Positions 31,294 through 41,856 of a stretch of DNA of 44,484 nt are shown piece by piece; within the stretch, counting starts at the first letter, position 1; each line of letters opens with the position of its first letter. Below the pieces are notes generated by a model that saw nothing but the letters and a program-made list of their open reading frames with translations, made no database searches and was not told where the DNA came from. Both the position numbers and the translations under genes were made by a program. Origin of the DNA: Nemertoderma westbladi (taxonomy: Eukaryota; Xenacoelomorpha; Nemertodermatida; Nemertodermatidae); assembly GCA_032718475.1 (NCBI GenBank), contig JAUCBJ010002228.1, forward strand, positions 1 through 44,484, written 5' to 3'.

Positions 31294-32971
31294 CAGGCCC
31301 GTATCGTGCGGGGGGGCTTTGGGGGCACTGCCCCCCCAGAGAAGTCCCACTGCCCCCCCAGACATGTATTGTTCACTCGTCTTGTTCACAATTAATTAAT
31401 AATAATATTGTTGGTAATCAATATTATTGGATTCACATACTCCTGCCCACTGACCTGACCTGACTTCCCACCATTCCATTTGGTCCAATTCCTATAATAC
31501 TACATGACATTAATATACCTACCTACCTGTAATAATTACTAAAAATACTCGAAAGCTCTAGGTTCTCTCATTGGCTACCAGGGTGGAGGGGTTGTTTGCT
31601 GTTGACCCATTGTTTATTTGCTTGTAGTTTGGGAGCCAGCTTGCAGCTAAAAGGCTTGGCGCTGAGGGTTGCTTGCGCTGGTATCCATAGCTATAATTTG
31701 TTGTAACTTAACCTTAACCATATTATACCTGAAGTGGGACCTTCGCGCAGCACGTGACATAAACTTATGTAAGTGTAATCTTGAAAGAAAAATAAGCAAA
31801 ATCTAAGCGGATGCCCTTGATCACTTTACACCAGCCTAGAGGCAGGCTTGAAAACTGCAGTCGATTTAACCCTTGTGCTCTCTTTGAGGTCATTTTTGAC
31901 CCATCGAAGATTTAAACTTACACAATTTTATCACACATTGATATTTTATCTCGAAATTTTGTGACATTTATTATTTTATAGTACTTCTCAATTAGAAAAA
32001 CAAAAATGTAAAAATTTGCAAGGGGGTCTATTCAATTTTACAATTTATAGGGGCCTACCCTATTTGTCAATATCGCATCAAGGCGCTAATTTTGACTTGA
32101 GCCGGACTTCACATTATCTGCAATATCTCAAAAACTATTCGCTCTATGCTTGTTTTAAAGGTGTCTACACCAACTAAATCGGTCATTGCTATTCTAAATG
32201 AGCATAATATCAATGCAGTAGGAATAATAGAAGTTGATCATCACAAAATGGGGAATATGACTCACTTGCGCCAAGGGCGGGAACTGGCCATGTGCCTGTG
32301 GGAATATTTCCTGTCATCCCCAAATCAAAATTTTGGTATCTATCGAAGTTTGGGCTCATTTGATGACATCAGATGTGCAAACTCAGTTTAAATTCGACAA
32401 AAAGTTTTTTTGAACCACCCCAACCCTCTCATTTACCTGAGGTCAAAATTGACCTCAAAGGAATCATCTGTTTGAGAAACGAAGGGTTAAGACCACAGAA
32501 AAAGTTTAAATGACACAGCTAATGGTCGAGTACAATTCTGCCAAGTTTCAGCTTAAACGGATTAAAAACAAAGAAATGGGAGAACATTTCATGTTTAGAC
32601 ATGTAGCCATCTAGCGGGAGACTGTTGAACTGTTGGGGTCAAAAGTCGCTAAATAATGTCAAGTTTTGGACATATTTATGCCTACAAAATTTTCAATTCG
32701 ACAGCTTTAAATAAATTCTGCCTTATTTGAATGTCAAAATAGTTACGTCAACAACTATTTGCCATTATTGACATTCTCCTTAACAGTGTCAATTCACCAA
32801 GGCTCCGCCAACTTCGTGGCTCGCCCCACACACCTTTCAACGATATTGATTATACTTAATGTACTAAATTAACTCTCACTTTGTTGTATGCTTACCAAAT
32901 CCCAGTTATGGTTTTGCCCCCCCAGATTTGGCCTCTGCCCCCCCAGACATTATGATCACCATACGGGCCTG
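31294..32971. mobile_element. hAT-like non-autonomous element, copy 2 (8-bp target duplication)
   Basis: Perfect 11-bp terminal inverted repeats CAGGCCCGTAT (31294-31304 and 32961-32971) and perfect 8-bp direct repeats ACCGGTAG (31286-31293 and 32972-32979). Inverted relative to 16745-17872 and homologous along its length. Where copy 1 has a run of 17 G, this copy has 7. Without the nested insertion at 31870-32486 it measures about 1057 bp. Confidence 0.92.
31870..32486. mobile_element. piggyBac-like non-autonomous element at a TTAA site, nested in the hAT-like copy
   Basis: Flanked by TTAA at 31866-31869 and 32487-32490. Ends read CCCTTGTGCTCTC and, inverted, CCCTTCGTTTCTC; both ends also carry TTTGAGGTCA followed by TTTTGACC in inverted orientation. 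Copy 1 of the host element has the uninterrupted site (TCTGAGGTCTTAAATCGACTG near 17236-17258), so this is a clean insertion with TTAA duplication. The internal 81-codon frame (32146-32391) is not recognisable as a transposase. Confidence 0.9.
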
Positions 32972-32979
32972 ACCGGTAG

Positions 32980-34557
32980 CCTAGGTTACATGTACGAGGA
33001 AACAAGTGAACAAGGGAGGTAGGTCAGTAGCTACATTCTTATTACGTACCGCGTGGCGCGCGTACCGCCCGGACCGGTTCATTCAGACTATCAAATATTT
33101 TATAGGACCTACTAACCTACAGTAGCATACCGGTAGTAAAACATCAGCAGACTGGTAAACTGAAAGTAACTTACCCAACTATTAAACCAGACAATGTTTC
33201 TATTCCTCAACGATGTTACCATTAAACCAAGGTGCACCGTGCATGTTGAATATGCCATCTATATCCTAGCATCTCATTGCAAACCCAGCCAGCCAGCACT
33301 ACAATGGTAGCCTGCATCTTGCATTCCCTTTTCAAAGTTACTACTGTAAACTAGTGGAAAGTGAATCGTTGACCTAGTGATTTTTAGTGTGGCATTACAT
33401 CAGGGACTGCCGGCATAGCAACATTGCGGAGCAAAATACAGTACAAGTTTCAAAAAGCGCAACTACTGTATATGAAAATTCAAGTTTTGCTTCGAAATAT
33501 TAAAAATTAATTTGATTCAAAAAGTTTTTGAAAGAAGTGTGTCTATCACTACAGTCACGCTCTCCATTACAATACGTTTGTAGCACTTGAAATCCACCTG
33601 AATCCACGTTGATGGCCACTTCCACCTGATATCATCCATATTGTTAAGATTTTATCCAAATTTTGTGAAACCAACTTAGTCCAATGAAACTATCGATTTA
33701 CAGAACTTTTTAGAGCAAACGAAAGCTTTTAATTATCGTCTTAAATACATAATTTAACCCAGCCTTTAACTGTAACTAGTCATATTTGTCGACCCCAAAA
33801 TCCCTTGTTCCTAAAAAAAAATCATTCGTTATCTTACTCTATAAACTATTGTGGTTTTTAAACTAAAACAAACAAATAAATTACACCTAAACTCAATAAA
33901 ACAATCCCAATTTCATTACATAAAAAATCTTCGCTAACATTTTAGTGAAAATCATCAAATTTGCTTGCATATGTTACTACCATACAACATCACTTGGAAT
34001 AGTGTCGGTAATTAGCAGAATTAATTAGGTGTTAGGTAATTAGTTCCTCCTTGCCATGGATGAGCCAGAAGTATTATTTTTGCTTTCATTCTTTAGCAAC
34101 ACGAGTTCTAAAAGGTGTCTCCGTCGATATTGCACCAGTTCCACCGCAGTTATTCTTCAAACCTCTAGTGATTTGTTGGTATTTTTAGAAAGCTGACCAA
34201 GCAAGGATTCTAAATATGTAACACAATCTGAATTTCGTTAAAAATAGCTGAGATATGAGCGTTCAAAACAGGCTCTCTGTGGATCCAACTAAATTTCAAT
34301 ACCAAATTCAATAGCAAACAAAATTCAAATTTCCATTTTTATACTGGCTATGATTTGATAATTGGTTTGATTAATAATATGACTGGATATGTTAGCTATT
34401 TATTTTCAAATAATTCTTATTTTCTTGAACAACAAGTTTTCCGTACTGTGAAGGGTTCAGCAACACGTAGATTACAGAAACAGGTTACTGTGTGTTAGCA
34501 GTCCAGCAACAAGTTGCAGAAACAATTTCTGTGTGTAAAGAGTCCAGCAACAAGTTT
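32980..34557. other. Long AT-rich spacer, no gene recognised
   Basis: No frame over about 60 codons and no repeat match noticed, apart from a short near-repeat of AGTCCAGCAACAAGTT at about 34499 and 34549. Confidence 0.5.
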
Positions 34558-34751
34558 ACCCATGTGAAGTTTATCAGACTTTCTGTTGTAATATTTCACT
34601 TTGTGTGAAAAATATATATATATGTATCTACAGTATATTGTATATAGGCCTATGTATGTGAAAAATACCAGATTATCACTAATTCTCAATGTATTAAATT
34701 TAAATTTAATATTTAAATTTCAAGGTGAAAACCTGGTAATCTTCACATGGG
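34558..34751. repeat. Possible short MITE with about 20-bp inverted ends
   Basis: ACCCATGTGAAGTTTATCAG at the left is inverted at the right as CTGGTAATCTTCACATGGGT (two mismatches). The interior is AT-rich with a TAGGCCTA palindrome. Confidence 0.5.
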
Positions 34752-35441
34752 TGAACATCCGAATAAGTTGCTCCGTATGAGGGGTGTCTTAGAAGTGTTC
34801 ATGTAAGAAAATTTGCAATTACTGCATTACAGTATGCCTCCCAAAGCCTGACGTACAATAATTATTGTACGTCTGTGTTATATCCAACCCCCCCCCCCCC
34901 CCCCCCCCCTTCCTATCATAAATAATTACAGTAGATAATTTTTGCTATTTTATGATATTCTGGACATAATTGTTAATTTTTATAAATAGTTCTAGAACTA
35001 TTTTTTTTCTAGAATCGCGATATTTTTTTATAATTATTCTGTTCTTTAAATAGTTTAAAAGAACAAAAACTATTTTTTCTAGTAATGCTTGTAATAGTAC
35101 TGCAATGTCATCTTTATAACTTTTACCAAAGAAATTAATAAACTATCTTGTATTTAAAAAAATATTGTTAGGGGGAGAGTACTAAAAAACGAGACAGTAA
35201 TATTTAACAAGCGAAATTAACAAGTCTACTAACGCTATACTACAGTATTCTTCCGCCATCTCTATGAAAAATAATATATTTTTTCACTAATTTACTTTAA
35301 TACATTATATTTTATAAAATTATATTTATTGCAGCAACCTGTATACAGAGCGATTAATAGTTATTTTCTCTAATTGCAAAATACTTTTAGTAGTAGGCCT
35401 ATAGTTGCCATCTGGGGTAAGCTCAATGCATCGCACAATAG
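34752..35441. other. Spacer with a 24-bp perfect palindrome and a 22-C run
   Basis: Positions 34850-34873 are a perfect palindrome (GACGTACAATAA and complement). 34888-34909 is a run of 22 C. A minus-strand AATAAA at 35325-35330 is a candidate polyadenylation signal for the next gene. Confidence 0.6.
35325..35330 (-). promoter_or_regulatory. Candidate polyadenylation signal of the 35442-36140 gene
   Basis: AATAAA on the minus strand about 112 nt after the stop codon. Confidence 0.4.
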
Positions 35442-36140
35442 TTAAACGCCTTTGGTCGCTCGCAACTCATCTTGCAGTCTCTGTACATTTCGCTCAGCCG
35501 TAATTCTTCTTCCTTCCTCGACATCTCTTTCATCTCGCAAACGGCGCAGACGTTGCCCAAGGTCTTCGTTGGTATCCTTCAAGTTATTAATATCCTTCTC
35601 ATAACTCGTCTTGGAATTCTGATGCAACTCCTGGATGTTATAAGCTCTGCTTTCCGTATCCGCCAGTCGCTTCTTCAGGCTCTGGACAGTGGAATCAGCC
35701 TGTTCCACAAGTCTATCCATATCGTTTTCGAGCCTAACTCGTTTGGTTCCTTCAATCTCCTTCTGCTGTCGCTCAAACTGCATCTCTTTGGTTGTGTATT
35801 TCAGCATGAGCTCGGCATCGCGTCTCTCCTTGTACTCGCGTTCCAGATCAATCTCAAGATCCTTTATCTTATCGATTGCATCCGAGAGGGTTTGTACTCG
35901 GCACTCGATAGCTCTAGTAATTCGTTTATGATGCCAAGCTCGTCGGCAAGATCTGTTTACGTGGTAGACGCTCCACGCTACACCAAGAGTAATCGGCACA
36001 GCTGCAATGCCAACTTTCAAAGCAAGTGTATGTTCAGCACAGAGCTTACCAATGGCTTCAATGTACGCGCCTGTTGTAGTGTATAACCCCTTCAATACCG
36101 CGTCAACTGGTTGAGCGATAAACTCTGTTTTTCCAGCCAT
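35442..36140 (-). CDS. Unrecognised single-pass membrane protein with long coiled coil, 232 aa
   Basis: I do not recognise the family. The N-terminal 42 residues are soluble, followed by one hydrophobic helix at about 43-62 (LKVGIAAVPITLGVAWSVYH) and a basic patch (RSCRRAWHHKR). From about residue 80 to the end it is highly charged with heptad-like spacing (DLEREYKERRDAELMLK, QSLKKRLADTESR, EDLGQRLRRLRDERDVEE), a long alpha-helical coiled coil. No signal peptide is obvious, so a tail facing the cytosol or organelle lumen is possible. The frame is intact, intronless and of different composition from its AT-rich flanks, and it has a polyadenylation signal, so it is likely a real gene. A structural or tethering role would be guesswork. 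Confidence 0.7.
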   Translation of the reverse strand: MAGKTEFIAQPVDAVLKGLYTTTGAYIEAIGKLCAEHTLALKVGIAAVPITLGVAWSVYHVNRSCRRAWHHKRITRAIECRVQTLSDAIDKIKDLEIDLEREYKERRDAELMLKYTTKEMQFERQQKEIEGTKRVRLENDMDRLVEQADSTVQSLKKRLADTESRAYNIQELHQNSKTSYEKDINNLKDTNEDLGQRLRRLRDERDVEEGRRITAERNVQRLQDELRATKGV

Positions 36141-36767
36141 GATTACGATAATAAGATGGGCGGACTTTTCAAGCTCTTATAAATAAATTGCCCTATGTAA
36201 GGTTACACGAAATTCGTTACTTAATAGATTACATAGTTAAATTGATTCGACTTTGTTACACAAAACATATTTCGTATTCTAGAATATTAAATAGGCCTAT
36301 TACATCTAAGTTGCTTAGATATGCTGGTAGCATAATAAGGTGAAGATAATTTAACTTAATTTGGAATTAGGAATTGTACAGTAATATATATAGTACTGTA
36401 CGCATATATACTGTAGTGCGCAGTATAATAGGTATTATATGTATGTATGTATGTACATAAACACACATTACCGATTACACAAAATATATAACTATTTAGT
36501 ATCTACATGCTATTATGTATTACGTCATTCTGGTTGAACAGTACCTATAATATCGATGACATTTCAAATTCAAACATAAAATAAAGAATAAGAAATAAGT
36601 AATACATTATTATACAATTAATTCTGTACATTATTAATTATATACAGAATTACACAAAAATAATTAAGGTCTGCTTAAAAGTGGAAACGTTTTTGGCAAC
36701 AACGTGGTGGTCAGCAACTATCAACTTTAGAAACAGGGGCGAAAACTGGACGCAAATCCCATCTTGG
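36141..36767. other. Upstream flank of the membrane/coiled-coil gene, no motif called
   Basis: AT-rich, with a GTAT microsatellite near 36437-36455. No gene seen. Confidence 0.45.
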
Positions 36768-36935
36768 TGAATTAATATCCCGCCTCAATGTTAAATTCTC
36801 AATGTAGGGATCAGGTTACAGTTGCACGTTATTTTAACCAAAACAACAAACTAAACACAATAGAACAGGTTACAGTTTTATTTTTGAGAGTAATCAACTG
36901 TTATTTGCGTCAAATTTTCGCTGGAGAGGGATGAG
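36768..36935 (-). repeat. Dispersed repeat family A, copy 4 (inverted)
   Basis: Matches 21278-21450 in inverted orientation: ATATCCCGCCTCAAT, AGGTTACAGT, TTAACCAAAACAA, CAACTGTTATTTGCGTC and CTGGAGAGGGATGAG. Confidence 0.7.
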
Positions 36936-38466
36936 TTTCTACTATTTATTAGTTAGAGGCCCCACAGCAGAAGTAACTTTTTGTAAATCCAATTATTTTA
37001 AAGTACAGATAATTTATATTGTTTATTATATATTTATATTTTATTTATACGAACTTTACATAATACAGTACGTGCACGCACATGCACAACCCGATGAAAA
37101 TAGTATATTTTTACGTTTTTCAGTTAAACATTTCGTAATTATTAATATCATAATTCGAATAATAATATATGAGTATTTCATAACCGATGAGTGTGAGATT
37201 GGGGGTGCGTTCACCGCTAAAAGCCAGTGTAAAAGCTTTTGCGTAATTAGCCGGTTATTATCCCCGTAAAGTACTCTGTGGTTGGTTTACCAGGCATAAA
37301 AAGGCCGTGTCCTTGCTGTACTGGTGTTTTGGAGGACATAAAAGCCATTTCTTCTGTATTTGTACTTTAGAGGACATAATCTGCAATTTCGTGACGTAAA
37401 AAGCTCGATACTCTTGAAAACAGTGTCGCTACCATGACGACGGCTAACGGCTGATATTGCCACGTTGCCCCATAGCCCTGCTTTCTGTATCTGCCAATAG
37501 GATTTGAGTTGGTTTTGATTTTGACCTATCACAGATCTACTGAACTGAATTTCCTATCTGTATGCTCATTCTCTGTGGTGGGTGAGATCTTTGTAGAATA
37601 AGGGTAGCTGGTATTCTTATAGTTATTCTTATCAGTTTTTAGTGTTGTTGGTGATTCTAAGCCAGGAAGAACGGCTTTAGCCTTACACTAGTAGGCTTAA
37701 TTATAAGGACATATATCCGTTATCTGCATTTATCACAACATAACATACCATACCTAATCAAACAACCTGTGCATACTTTATATTGTTATACTGCTATTTA
37801 CTGTCAGTTCTTCATAATATGGTTGATGAATTATTATATTTGGAATAACGATAAATAACCCCGAAACCCAATATTCTTGATATACCGAAGGTAAGAGAGA
37901 AAGGTTACATATAACGATTGCGACTTATGTTAAAGTGGTTTGAAGTGAATCTAATGTTATTTGATAGACCCTACATGATTCGGTCCGTGTTCCTTTTATA
38001 TGTGACTAAAATCAGTGAAGATCGGCAGATTAGTGTGCAGTATTGTGCAGCATTGTGTATGAGTGAGACTGATAACGAAGCATTTCCTAAAGAATGCGCC
38101 ATATATGTGAATTGTAACTAAGCCATATCGTTGTGAGTAGTTTAAGTCATAACTCTGTTTATATAGATAGAGCGCCACGTCCTAAAGGAACTGTTAATAT
38201 TCCCCGAAGGTGAATAATATTGTCAGAGATTATATAATACTGTCAGTCGAATAATACAATAATACACAATATTGCTTACATAGCAATACGATTAAGCTGT
38301 CGAAATCAATCTCCCGGGTATATCCAGCGGGTGAATGATCGCGCACAGATTGGTTTCAACTAGTGTAGTGAATCAAATACTTGTCATAGACTAAAAACCG
38401 ATTTAATATCTAGAAGACATCCTAATTTGGCGGGTTAAACTGCCAAAGGTCTGAAAGCGCGAACAG
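36936..38466. other. Spacer, no gene recognised
   Basis: Short overlapping frames on both strands at 36931-37269, 37287-37532 and 37918-38178 look random; no domain or repeat match. Confidence 0.45.
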
Positions 38467-38660
38467 CCAGTTTCCGCGCTGTTTTTTTTCAAGCTTTTTT
38501 TTAGTTAAAACAATTTCTAGAAATTCATTGCTTCAAGATGAATCTGAGAATTTTGGAATGTTAAAACCTAAAATATTGAATGAAGCTCCAAAAAAAGCTT
38601 ATAATAAAGCTTGGAAAATAGAATACCGCACATAAAAAAGCAGCGCGGAAACGGGCCTTA
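38467..38660. repeat. Short inverted-repeat unit (possible MITE)
   Basis: CAGTTTCCGCGCTG followed by a T run at the left is inverted at the right as AAAAAAGCAGCGCGGAAACGG. The interior also has the inverted pair AAGCTTTTTTTT / CAAAAAAAGCTT. Confidence 0.55.
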
Positions 38661-40000
38661 TGTGTGGGCATATGTCACACGAGGGACACTGCATTACGGC
38701 CTCAACCCGGGAGAAAATTATTCTATTCCAGTCAGAAAATACTCGGGGATCGCTGTCTGATAATGTTAGCAATGTTAGTGAAGCCCCTTGTCCTTCAGAG
38801 TGTAGGTGGAAGTTATAATTTTGTCAGTTACATTTAAAAGTAGGCCTGTTATAGTGTATTACTCAAAACACAAAACTCTTTTCTAATACCAATAAATATT
38901 ACATACTAAATGTAATTAATTATTTGCTATTTATATTTGTATACGGAATATATCTGTGTCACTGCACTAAATTTTAGTGAATATCTACTTAACCTTTCAA
39001 ATAACTACTGAAGAACTACTGAACAAAGAACTACTGTATGATTGTTTCGGAAACTTCAACAACAAATTATGACACATTTAAATACAGACAGTCGGACACC
39101 AAAACATACTGAATACCAGTACAGACAGGAAACATTGATAGTTTATATTAATTTTGACTGATTGTCGGAAATTGTCAATGCAGATGATATGAATATTTTC
39201 TTATTTGGTGTTCAATCAAATGGCATTATATACAGTAGTTTATAACTTGTATTCCTCAAAACGTATGGAATATAACATTCCACCCAAACTTTTACACTTT
39301 TATATCAACACTACAGTAGTTGCACATGTGCTGTTTTAATCAACGAACCCTTTATGTTTTGTGTCAATTTTGGAATTCAGGAATCTGATCCTAGTATATT
39401 TTATTTGTACTCACTCACTACAGTAGGCCTAGGTTTAGTCCTTCGTGTATCTAACAACTCAGATAGGTAAACTACAAAGTTTTACTTTATTTGCACAAGT
39501 ACATTTATATTTAGTTTTTAAAATATTATTATAGTAAAGTGCAATTTACAAGATTACAACATTATCAGGCCAATTACGTAGTAAAAATAGCCCGTGCTAG
39601 ATAGGGTTAAAGATTTCCACAACGAGTGCTTCCGTTTATAATTAGTTACTTACTATAGTTTTACATGAGTGTTAATTTTATGCGGCAGGCCCCAAATAAG
39701 TTCGATTTTAGACATATTTGCAAAATAACCCTCCGCTAATTTAATTTTTAATATTTTACTTCTTTATTACTACTATTATTATTATTTGATTTAATTCTGA
39801 CTCTGTCGACAAGTTAAAATAAAAAAATTGCACATCGGGTGTTTCTCACCATCAATAAAGTAAAATAAATAAATCCAACGAATTAAAATTAGATTTAACT
39901 TAAGTCAAAATTATTATGATATACAGTAAAAGTCCATAATCCTTTGACGTTTTACCTCGAAGTTGATGTTGATTAGGGCGAAGCAGTTACTTACAACTAC
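38661..40000. other. Spacer; second copy of the piggyBac-like terminus at 39570-39608
   Basis: The 38-bp ATTACGTAGTAAAAAT ... AGATAGGGTTAA segment repeats 10771-10808. No gene seen in the rest. Confidence 0.45.
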
Positions 40001-40254
40001 TAGGTCGAGCGAACTCGGACAGTGGAAATGAGATCCTTCCAGGCTTCCCGATTCTCCAACTACTACTAGGTCGAGCGAACTCGGACAGTGGAAATGAGAT
40101 CCTTCCCGGCTTCCCGATTCTCCAACTACTACTAGGTCGAGCGAACTCGGACAGTGAAAATGAGATCCTTCCAGGATTCCCGATTCTCCAACTACTACTA
40201 GGTTGAGCGAACTCGGACAGTGGAAATGAGATCCTTCCAGGCTTCCCGATTCTC
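40001..40254 (-). repeat. Four tandem 66-bp units derived from a LINE 3' end
   Basis: Unit starts lie at 40001, 40067, 40133 and 40199, exactly 66 bp apart. Each unit, read on the minus strand, encodes NREAWKDLIS-like residues, a stop and a TAGTAGTAGT run. The unit equals the last coding residues plus the terminal repeat of the adjoining LINE. Confidence 0.92.
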
Positions 40255-40400
40255 CATAGTTGTCGCAATTTCGTTTCTCCCAAGTTCAGTATCCCTTTCA
40301 AGTTGATCTATATATGTTATGGCAGGTCGTCCACGACTACGCTTTCCATGAGTTGGTTGCCAGAAAAGTAGATCTGGTATGACCTCGTCGTTACTTACAA
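40199..40400 (-). mobile_element. LINE 3' end (ORF2 C-terminus)
   Basis: The minus frame gives VSNDEVIPDLLFWQPTHGKR, SRGRPAITYIDQLERDTELG and RNEIATTMENREAWKDLIS, ending in VRVRST and a stop. It aligns in order with the C-terminus of the LINE at 26357-28168 (REDQPVHNLVLWQPHG ... LKDTGL ... MGDRELW), so it is a related RTE-like element, heavily 5' truncated. Confidence 0.85.
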
Positions 40401-40668
40401 AGTTTACATTAATCAAGTCCCTTGACGTAGAATCATCAGGTTGGATGCGATCCGATCCATTAAGATTTGCTTTCGAGTACTTTAATGTGGTTATCGATGT
40501 TGGTCGAGGAAGGGAATATAACTCGATGGCCTTGCGGTATCCGGAGGATGCTCCTCTGTAAGGTGTGGCTGAGGGAATGTTGTTATTGAAGGATAAACGA
40601 ATTCCTAGTTGAAGCTTTGCGTTCGGACAATCAAACATGCTACGCAAGGACGCTTTGACGGAGGGCTT
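40401..40668 (-). CDS. Candidate exon of unknown gene, in frame with the LINE tail
   Basis: The LINE frame continues upstream without a stop through about 89 residues unlike any LINE (SPWKPSVKASLRSMFDCPNA, GYRKAIELYSLPRPTSITTL, QPDDSTSRDLINVNF), starting after a possible acceptor TCTGTATAG. It is rich in Ser, Thr, Pro and Lys, like a cytoplasmic tail. It could be a host terminal exon that acquired a LINE insertion, or part of another element. No family recognised. Confidence 0.35.
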
Positions 40669-40853
40669 CCAAGGAGATTGGCTGGAATTTATCTATACAG
40701 AGTAATGTAGCATTGCTGACGTAGGGACCTCTACATGATCAATGTCAATGATACAATGATTAAAAAGTACTGTTTAATAAGTGACATTTTTAAACGTGTT
40801 TTTAAACGTTTTTAAAATTTTTAAACATTTTTACGTGATCCCAGGAGGATATC

Positions 40854-41856
40854 GTAATTTGGAACAGAAAAAAACAAGTAGTGCGATTTCAAAAATATTA
40901 TTGGTTATGTCTGGAACGTTTCGTATAATAATAATATACTGAAGATGTTTGCCGGTATTACTATTGGACGGATCCATCATGGATGTCCTTATTATAGGAA
41001 GGGATCTAGGGGTCTTAACCTCGAATAATAAGTTTATTTTGCCGAAAATAACTTATCTTTTATTGGCGCAATTGTAGGACTAATCCCATCACATGCGTAC
41101 TTTTTAATCGGGTAGTGTACAAATTTAGGAATCGCGTAATTTTTCTTCTTATTTTAGTTATTTTCGGTAAAATAAACTTATCATTCGAGTTTAAGACCCC
41201 TAGATCCCTTCCTATAATAAATCTATAATAACAAACACCTCGAAAAATACAGCTTGTCAACACATTGTTACTATCAATAATGGATGTCCTTATTTCTCAC
41301 GAGTTTGTTTGTGTGTTTGTTTGTACAAACAACTTCTTGCACTTAATGTTGATGGAATTGGATGAAACTTTGATGATAGGTTCATTATCGGACCTAGTTG
41401 TGTATGCAAGGTTTTGGTTGCGAGGGAACTGTTGGTTGCCTAGCAACAGTGAAATAAATTCTAGAATGACCGATCATATTCGTAGAATTCACTCAATCAA
41501 AATTCTGTTGACACCCCATATGTTGGACACCACATCTATTGGTCATGCTTTCTGGAAAATTTCGCTTTATTTCGTTTAGAATTGTAGAAGATACAATTTT
41601 TACACAGTGTTTTTTTTAAATACAATATATACTACTATTGTGTACTTTTCCCAATGTTTCGCTTTGCGTTTTTCGTTATTAGGCTTCCTGCCCTGCATAG
41701 GCGAGTAAATTATTACAACAACAATATTTATAGCAATGGATCCGTCCATTATTGCCAGCTCTCGGCTGGAATGCTTGTATATTTATGAAACGTACCGGAT
41801 TTAACATTTACGTTTTTCGCAAATCGCACTACTTGTTCTTTTCTGTTACAAATTAC
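40854..41856. mobile_element. DNA element with 36-bp terminal and 64-bp internal inverted repeats
   Basis: Termini 40854-40889 (GTAATTTGGAACAG ... AGTAGTGCGATTT) and 41821-41856 match inverted at 34 of 36 positions. A second inverted pair lies inside (40989-41052 with 41157-41221, including AGGAAGGGATCTAGGGGTC). ATGGATCCGTCCA-type words are inverted again at 40961 and 41737. No transposase frame; the 104-codon plus frame at 41265-41579 is not recognised. No clear target duplication. A perfect GTTGCCTAGCAAC palindrome, similar to an RFX X-box, sits at 41435-41447. Confidence 0.7.

Noticed and set aside
41435-41447. GTTGCCTAGCAAC as an RFX X-box controlling a gene
   Set aside because: The match is good but it lies inside a mobile element with no gene start nearby.
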